Positions 57,516 to 64,000 of a stretch of DNA of 64,000 nucleotides are shown piece after piece (position 1 is the first letter of the stretch; each line of letters begins with the position of its first letter). A model generated the notes under the pieces. The model had not been told where the DNA came from. It did no database searches and saw only the letters and a program-made list of their open reading frames with translations. Source of the stretch: Desmodesmus armatus (lineage: Eukaryota > Chlorophyta > Chlorophyceae > Sphaeropleales > Scenedesmaceae); assembly GCA_007449985.2 (NCBI GenBank), contig VIIQ02000240.1, forward strand, positions 1 to 64,000. The letters run 5' to 3'. The translations under genes and the position numbers were made by a program.

Positions 57516-60500
57516 ATGAGCAGAGGAGGGTCAGGCTATGATAGGCACATCACCATCTTCAGTCCAGAGGGGCGCCTGTTTCAAGTTGGTGAGTTCTTAT
57601 TCTCTCTGCACCCTGCTCATGCACGCAGCAGCTAGCAGCAGAGCAGCAGGTACCACGTTTGATCAGCTGAGCAACTCAGCATCTGCACCCGCACAGTGCT
57701 CTGCAAAACTGTCGTTTTGTTGCTCCTGTCTGATGCCACAGAATATGCGTTCAAGGCAGTTCGGCAGTGTGGCGTGACCTCCCTAGGTGTCCGAGGCAAG
57801 GACTGTGTCGTTGTCATCACACAAAAGAAGGCAAGTGCTTGCATGCAGTAGCCACAGCAACCCCCAGAGCGCTTGCAGCAGCTGCCTTTCTGTTCCCTTG
57901 GGTGCCAAAGACATAAATATCAGCTGCCATGACTCATGCATGCCTTGATACACAGCAGTTGAGTCGGTCAGAATGCCTCCCAGGGTGTTGGGTGGACAGC
58001 AGGTAGTCTAAGAGTGCACATTTACAGACGTGTGCATGCAGCATCCATGCAATTGCAGCTGCTGGTTCTTACCTGCAGCCCATTTTGTGAGCACTCTTAT
58101 ATCATTAAGACAAATGCAGATTGCATTTGAGGCTGGTACCAGACTGGCGCAACGGCCTGTTGGGCACATCTCTGCATTGCATTGGCACCACTGCTGTTGC
58201 AGGTGCCTGATGTGCTGATAGACCCCTCAAGTGTAACGAGCCTTTGCTGTGCTTGGGTGTCTGTCTGCTGATGTGCTGGCCTGTGCTGTGCTGTGTTGCA
58301 GGTGCCTGATGTGCTGATAGACCCGTCAAGTGTGACGCGCTGCTTCCGCATCACAAAGCAGATAGGCATGCTGGCAACAGGACTGCCAGGTGCGCAGGAC
58401 ACCGCCTTTTCTTTGTTTCTTTTGTTGGCTTCTGGGGTGAACAATACTGTGGTGTTCCCTTGGTTCGTTGGCTAGTGCTGACGATGAGACCTTGTCCCCA
58501 CACCTGTACTGTACTGTAGTGTTCTGAATTTGTTTGCGGAGGATTGTACTGTCTTTTAGCAGGATCTGGACTGGTTTGTTTGCTTGGGTGGGGGTTTTGC
58601 AGAGCAGGGCAGCGGGCTGGCTGCTTGTTGGGGAGTCCACGTCACCCCGTTGCATAAGCGCGAGGGCTAGGCGCTACCAACTTCCAGCTCAACATGATGG
58701 TGTGCACCACCCAGCGATGCCAGTATCCACTTTCAGAAACCTGACCCCAGTAGGCAGCGGGTGCACCGCAGTCGGGACCTTCCCTTGGGAGGGCTGCGAC
58801 GTGCAAAAAAGCGGCTTGGGGCAAAGCTGCAACACAAGCAATAGCCACCGAGTGTCACTCCACTGTCCTCATCCTAACACCCCCCCCCCTAAACCCTCTT
58901 GTTTGTGCTGCAGCTGACTGCTGCAGTGTGGTGCAGCAGGCGCGCCACCAGGCCCCCGAGCCCTTACGTATAGCGATTGGATCTCGGTGGGGTAGTAGCA
59001 CAAACTGAAAGACCCCCTTCCACACATACCCCCCCCCCCTTCCCTTTCCATTTGTCTCGTGCTGCAGCCGACTGCCGCAGTGTGGTGCAGCAGGCGCGCC
59101 CCCAACACCTCTTGCAACTGAAGCACCCCCCCCCTTCTGCCCCCCCCCCCTTCTTGCCCCCCCCCCCCCCCCCCCCCCTGTTTGTGCTGCAGCCGACTGC
59201 CGCAGTGTAGTGCAGCAGGCGCTCTACCAGGCCGCAGAGTTCCGCTTCACATACGGCTATGAGAAAGCCCCCAAGAATCCCAGCACCAACTGAAGCACCC
59301 CCCCCTTGTCACCCCCCTCCCTCAAATGTTGTTTGTGTTGCAGCCGACTGCCACAGTGTTGTTGGATATGACACAAGAAAAGGCCACAGCATGTCACTCC
59401 GATGTCCTCAACCCCCCCCCCCCTTCCCTTCCCTCCCCCATGTTGTTCGTGCCGCAGCCGACTGCCGCAGTGTAGTGCAGCAGGCGCGCCACCAGGCGGC
59501 TGAGTTCCGCTTCACATATGGCTATGAGATCCCTGTTGACTACCTGGCCAAGGTGCTGGCAGACAAGGCCCAGGTCTACACACAGGTGTGATCTTCATTG
59601 AAAAATCACATTTACTTTTTAGTGCGATGTTGCACATTTGCCTTGGGGTCCACCACATACCTAGGGCGGGGGGGGGGTGTGCTTTATCTGTCCCCCTGTG
59701 TTGGTGTGAAGCTGTTTGGGTGCCCACACACCTCCCCATGTGGCAGCCAAGGCCCAGATCTACACACAGGTGCAATCCTCATTCAGCCTTTATGTGATGT
59801 TGCACATCTGCGTTGCACCTAGGGCAGGCTTGCACAGCAGCTTGTATCTGTTCCTATATGGCCAGCTAATGCCCCCCCCCCTTTGCCCTCCAACAAGCAG
59901 ACGGTGTTCTGACCAGCAGCTCTGCCGCCCTGCTCTGTCCTTTCTTTATGCTGTGTTGTGCTGCACCTTGTCGTTGCACCGCCGTCTTTGCATCCCCCCT
60001 GCAGCACGCCTACATGCGTCCCATGGGTGTGATCAGCATGCTCATCAGTGTGGACGAGGAACGGGGCCCAAGCCTGTTCAAGGTTTGGAGTTGGGGACAG
60101 AAGTTGTTGTGTGTGTGGGGGGGGGGGAGGGTGTTGGTGAGGGGACGGAGGAGAAACAAGGGAAGCAAGCTGCACGTGCGCCGGCAGGCGGCGGGCGTGG
60201 GGACATGTGGGGCCCCAGCCTGTACAAGGGGGGGTCACCAAGTTTGGGTAGGGGGGGGGGTGGAGGGGGCGTGGTGAGGGGTGCACACTTGTTTGTGTGG
60301 GTGTGGCGAGGTGTGGGGGGGGGGCACTGTTTGGGGGGGGGGGGGTTGCACACTGATTTGATCAGCACGCCCTGTAGGCTCAAGCAGCTTGAGTACAATG
60401 TGCATAATGTGTATGATGACTACTGCTGAGGTTGGGAATCCCCTCCCACAATTACTGTACAGTATATTGTACTACACCTGCTCTGCTTCCTGCAGGTCGA

Positions 60501-62450
60501 CCCTGCTGGCTACTATGTTGGCTACAAGGCCACTGCAGTGGGCGGCACTGACACTCTTGTGTTCACTCAGTAACGTGAATTGCAACCTGGCAGTCACCCT
60601 GTGCCCCCTCTCAACTCGCCCCCGCCATTCGCCACCCCAGCCCTCACCACCACCACCATCACTGCTCTTGGGGAACAAAGTGTTACATTGCCAACACAAC
60701 CACCTCACATCTTTGTGCTGTTCTCTTACAGGTTGACCCTGCTGGCTACTATGTTGGCTACAAGGCCACAGCAGTGGGTGGCAAGGAGACTGAGGCGGTC
60801 AACTTCCTTGAGAAGAAGGTCAAGGCGGGACCGGAGGGGGGATTCAACTACCAGGAGGCGGCTGCACAGCCATCACAGCACTGCAGGTGTGTGTGGGGGG
60901 GGGGGGGCAGGGTAGGGGTTTCTTGGGAGGGTAGGGGTGTCTACTTGTGCACTGCAGGTGTGAGGGTAGGGGTGCAGGTGGGCAGAAGGTCAAGGCGGGG
61001 CCAGAGGGGGGCTGCAGGTGTGTGTGTCGACAGAGGGAGTACTTGGATATATGCAGGCTCACTAAGACTGTCCTACTAGAAAGGCAAGCAACAGTGACGC
61101 AATCGCTCAGTACCGAGCGATTACGTCGTGTGTGTGGGGGGGGGGGGTAGGGGTGTGTGTCGGCGTACTGCCTTTGAGAGTGGTGGGGGGGTGAGGTGGG
61201 GGGTGTAGGCCAACTCCCCTAGAAATTGGGTGGGGGAGGGGGTGTAGGCCTACTTCCTTAGGGAAGTGTGTTTGTGGGGGGGGTCAACTTCCTTGGAAAG
61301 GACGGTTAATTAAAAAGTTAAGGCGGGACCAGAGGGGGGATTCAACTACCAGGAGGCAACATGCACAACCATCACAGCACTGCAGGTGGGAGGGAAGGTG
61401 TTCTGAATGCTGCGTCTGTGCCCTGTCCTGCTGTCCCAGACTGCAGGGATAGCCGCTGATTTCAACAAAGTCACCCTTATCACACCTTCACCGCATGTAC
61501 TGCCTAGTCATTGCCCCAGGCTGTGTTGGGTGAGGACCTGAAGGCGAGTCTGATTTGGACATGACCAACACAACATGGACGTTGCCTTCACCCAGAACAC
61601 ACCACCATCAATTCATGTACTGTACAGCTGAACCCTTCACTCCTACCACGGTTGCGGATGGCAGGACCTACACACCCTCCCCCTCACAACAGGGCTGCAT
61701 GACCATGTTCTGCGTGCCCCGTTTCGCCCGTCCCTGCTGCCCCAGGCTGTAGAGATAGCCATTGATCTCAACCTATTTGTGTCAATGTTACATGGGCCAG
61801 GCTGAGCCATGTATCACACCATCCTCACTCCCCCCCCCCCCCCCCGTCATCGTCCCACAGGCTGTGTTGGGTGAGGACCTGAAGGCGAGTGACATGGAGG
61901 GTTACCTTCACCCTATCACACCTCTATCACACCACTTGATGTACCCCCTTGTCTGTGCTGCAGGCTGTGCTGTCGGTGCTGCAGGCTGTGCTGGGTGACA
62001 CCCTGAAGGCGAGTGCCTTATTCAATCTATACTTGCCTTCATCTTAGCATACTTCATTTCATGCACTGTGTTTTTGTTTTGTTTTTCCAGGCTGTGTTGG
62101 GTGAGGACCTGAAGGCGAGTGACATGGAGGTTGCCTTCACCCCTATCACACCTCTATCACACCACCTTCACTTCATGTATCCCCTTGTCTGTGCTGCAGG
62201 CTGTGCTGTCGGTGCTGCAGGCTGTGTTGGGTTTAACCCTGAAGGCGAGTGCCTTATTCAATCTATACTTGCCTTCATCTTATCATACTTCATTTCATGT
62301 ACTGTCTCATCATTGCTGCAGGCTGTGTTGGGTGAGGACCTGAAGGCGAGTGACATGGAGGTTGGAGTGGTCACAGCAGCAGACGGGTTCAAGGTGCTCA
62401 ACGCAACAGAAGTGGACGCATTCCTCACAATCATCAGCGAACGCGACTGA
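57516..62450 (+). CDS. PSMA6: 20S proteasome subunit alpha type 6 (alpha-1)
   Basis: Structural alpha-ring subunit of the 20S proteasome, cytosol and nucleus. Exons: 57516-57588 ([20 protein letters not shown], the family's N-terminal signature), 57742-57830 ([20 protein letters not shown]...), 58302-58389 ([15 protein letters not shown]...), 59458-59585 ([33 protein letters not shown]), 60005-60082 ([20 protein letters not shown]), 60732-60886 ([37 protein letters not shown]) and 62322-62450 ([17 protein letters not shown] to ISERD). Intron 2 starts with GC. All joins keep phase except exon 6 to 7: exon 6 as assembled is one base short near 60862. With the expected 156 nt the protein would be 246 residues, the usual family length. 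Introns contain many decayed exon-junction copies, listed separately. Expression should be constitutive; no regulatory site was identified. Confidence 0.97.
58203..58240 (+). repeat. Acceptor-side copy of PSMA6 exon 3
   Basis: GTTGCAG followed by [12 protein letters not shown] is repeated 99 bases before the real exon start at 58302, then diverges into TSLCCAW. Confidence 0.95.
58914..59400 (+). repeat. Four decayed acceptor-side copies of PSMA6 exon 4
   Basis: Copies start at 58914, 59068, 59193 and 59344; the real exon starts at 59458. Each has TTGTTTGTGCTGCAG or similar, then AD-C-SVV-type coding. They keep 50, 33, 66 and about 20 nt of exon before diverging (ends [24 protein letters not shown], GYDTRKG). 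Each is followed by GAAGCACCCCCC-type or CACTCCNNTGTCCTCA-type text and a poly-C run, so the copied unit spans poly-C, acceptor and exon start. Confidence 0.96.
59741..59820 (+). repeat. Donor-side copy of PSMA6 exon 4
   Basis: GCCAAGGCCCAGATCTACAC plus ACAGGTGCAATCCTCATT repeats the real exon end (GACAAGGCCCAGGTCTACAC, ACAGGTGTGATCTTCATT at 59585), and the similarity continues about 60 bases into the intron. Confidence 0.92.
60205..60232 (+). repeat. Donor-side copy of PSMA6 exon 5
   Basis: TGGGGCCCCAGCCTGTACAA followed by a G run repeats the end of exon 5 (GGGGCCCAAGCCTGTTCAAG) 120 bases downstream. Confidence 0.8.
60496..60560 (+). repeat. Acceptor-side copy of PSMA6 exon 6
   Basis: After TGCAG the copy reads [20 protein letters not shown], identical in protein to the real exon start at 60732 for 17 residues, then diverges. 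Confidence 0.96.
60980..61390 (+). repeat. Decayed donor-side copies of PSMA6 exon 6
   Basis: AAGGTCAAGGCGGGGCCAGA recurs at about 60984. Degenerate forms of GGTCAACTTCCTTGAGAAG recur near 61207, 61246 and 61280. The last continues into [20 protein letters not shown] and TALQ before GTGGGA at 61387. That last copy retains the family-typical in-frame end that the real exon lacks. Confidence 0.9.
61520..62270 (+). repeat. About six acceptor-side copies of PSMA6 exon 7
   Basis: Copies of [14 protein letters not shown] begin at 61520, 61861, 61985, 62091 and 62221, with extra short GCTGTGCTGTCGGTGCTGCAG starts at 61964 and 62200. The pairs 61861-62040 and 62091-62290 are themselves duplicates of each other. 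Only the start at 62322 runs on to the stop codon. Confidence 0.96.
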
Positions 62451-62536
62451 AGCAGGGTTTAGCATAAGCGACTGGATCAGGGTTTAGCAAACGCAAACCC
62501 TGCCAGGGTTTAGCGACGGCGACTGACTCAGGGTCC
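62434..62536 (+). repeat. Stop-codon region repeated three times
   Basis: AGCGAACGCGACTGAAGCAG with GGTTT, AGCATAAGCGACTGGATCAG with GGTTT, and AGCGACGGCGACTGACTCAG with GG follow each other, so the last exon end is also duplicated, without any splice site. Confidence 0.85.
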
Positions 62537-64000
62537 AGCGAATGGGTTCAGGGCCCTCAGCTGGCTAGCAAGCAGGCAGCACATGTTGCAGGCGAGGAGA
62601 GGCAGTGCAAGGTGGTGGGCAGTGTTGTTGGCCGATACAGTGGCGAGGTTGGCTTGAGCTGGATGCAGGGTGCTTTGCCCTAGCGCCATTCCTGCAGCAC
62701 CCCCATGCATCAGCAACCACACACTGAATGCCTTTGGCAGCGCTCGCACCGTATCTAAGCAGCTTGGTTTGTCTCTCACGTCCGTGTGCGGGTTCGAGCC
62801 TTGGGTATATGCGCAACCCTTGTGAGTACTTCCTTTTCCATGCCATCCGTTGTTTGTTTGTGTCTTTGTGACAGTATGGGTGCCGTTGTGTGTAACACAC
62901 CAGCTGTTGAAGTCAGTCACAGTGCCCTGAGGTGTTTTTTGCCTTGTCTTGGGCAACAGACCTTGTGAGCGCCTGACTAGCATGATGTTGTGACAGTCAG
63001 AGGCGGCCGTGTGTGTATCACACTGGCTGTGACGACAGCTGAAGGCACTGTGTTAGGCTGTGTGCCATCACAGTTGTTAGCGCTGCAAGTGTACTCAACG
63101 ATTGTGCCGTACAGGCCAGGGACAACTGCGGCTGGCACTGTGATTTGGACACGACCCTGTGCATCATTTGATCAACCCATGGCATGACAATGTGCAGTGA
63201 AATTGCCACAGCATGCAGAAAGCGCCTTGACGTCAGGCTTTACAAACCACACAAAGCCGCTGGCATCTCTTTGACACATAAATACCTGGCCGGCGCGGTT
63301 GAACAGAAGGATAGAAGTCACACTGCTGCTGAGTCATTGCTGCCTGGGACAAACAACGACGCCAGATCAGCCAGCAGCAAACACGCCCTTGAGAATGCCC
63401 GGCACACACACACAGGCATTGCTTGTGTGTTCCCAGTGTCTCCACAGGAAATCACGCTACCTCCCGGTTCCAGGCACTGTCTCACACAGGCATTGCGCTG
63501 ACCGGCAATGTCAATGTGACAACACGTACATATGTGGCCGCAACAGAAGGACAGTCACACTGCTGCTGAGCCTTTGCTGCCTGGGACAAACAACACGCCA
63601 GATCACTGGCCATGTCACAGTGAGCCAAGGTTGGGGGGCCCCGAAGCTCGTCTAGCCGCATTTGCACATGCATATGCATCACTAACCACTTCTTTTCGTT
63701 GAAGAAGACACGACAGCTTCAGCCTCTGCGATCTTATTACAACACGCTGTGCCACATGCAACACATCTCGTGGCGGCACAGCAGCAAACAGGCAAGCGAC
63801 ACCATATCCCATACCCCTGACTGCCAACTAACACCACTGATCTGCACTTGCCCCCTTTCACAAGAGCGAGCACGGCAATGCTCACCAGCAGCGACACCAC
63901 ATACTTCACCAGAGCCTGCACCTGTACTGCATCTGTACTGCACTACACCTGAGCCTATCATACTGTACTGTACCATACCGTACTGTACTGCACCTAGATA
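62537..64000. other. Downstream region without a recognised gene
   Basis: A minus-strand frame at 62528-62983 contains NLATVSANNTAHHLALPLLA, faintly like one ankyrin repeat, and could be the end of a gene running leftwards; support is weak. Blocks near 63300-63360 and 63545-63600 share CAGAAGGAYAGNAGTCACAC, TGCTGCTGAG and TGCCTGGGACAAACAAC, a duplication of about 240 bases spacing. The window ends in GTACTGTACTG-type simple repeats. Confidence 0.35.
62891..62895 (+). terminator. Candidate polyadenylation signal for PSMA6
   Basis: TGTAA, the usual chlorophyte signal, lies about 440 bases past the stop. The 5-mer is short, so chance occurrence is possible. Confidence 0.35.

Noticed and set aside
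62780..62830. GGTTCGAGCC resembling a tRNA T-arm
   Set aside because: The stem does not pair and no cloverleaf could be drawn around it.

Overview
The window looks like nuclear DNA of a chlorophyte green alga, probably chlorophycean and of Chlamydomonas/Haematococcus type. The reasons are: many GT-AG introns, high GC, very long CAG/CTG (Gln, Ala, Ser) tracts inside and between exons, TTTAGGG-like telomeric heptamers, a TGTAA-type 3' end signal, and a plant/algal type 20S proteasome gene. Nothing bacterial, no rRNA or tRNA gene and no CRISPR array was seen. The species call is inference.

Layout. 0.36-6.5 kb, minus strand: a split, polyQ-rich PIF1-like helicase gene with several apparent lesions. 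6.8-8.2 kb, minus: a retroelement-type ORF with a Zn-binding motif and a PD-(D/E)xK nuclease motif but no reverse transcriptase. 8.7-9.7 kb, plus: a small Cys-rich secreted protein. 9.7-28.4 kb: mostly non-coding, with minisatellites, fold-backs and a few orphan exons. 28.4-30.3 kb, minus: a 623-residue low-complexity, probably nuclear protein. 33.0-44.7 kb, minus: a complete 11-exon pentameric ligand-gated ion channel (Cys-loop superfamily). 45.4-54.1 kb, plus: coding blocks for membrane segments, leucine-rich repeats and a C-terminal RING finger, perhaps one gene. 57.5-62.5 kb, plus: the 20S proteasome subunit alpha-1/alpha type 6 (PSMA6) in 7 exons.

The most striking feature is shared by the three gene regions to the right of about 32 kb. 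Their introns are largely built from decayed tandem copies of the neighbouring exon ends. Copies of an exon's 3' end plus its donor lie just downstream of the real exon. Copies of an exon's 5' end plus its acceptor lie just upstream of the real exon. Copies usually carry indels, stops or divergence after 20-80 nt, and the intact exon is the one nearest its partner. Long homopolymers follow the same polarity: G runs on the sense strand after donors, C runs on the sense strand before acceptors. PSMA6, whose protein is known in detail, shows that these are extra copies: two for exon 3, five for exon 4, two starts for exon 6, and about seven starts for exon 7. I know of no name for this arrangement and treat it as the main discovery candidate.

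Several coding blocks (PIF1-like gene, membrane/LRR/RING gene, PSMA6 exon 6) carry single-base frame breaks, some in G runs. These could be decay or assembly errors. The ion channel has none across 835 codons.
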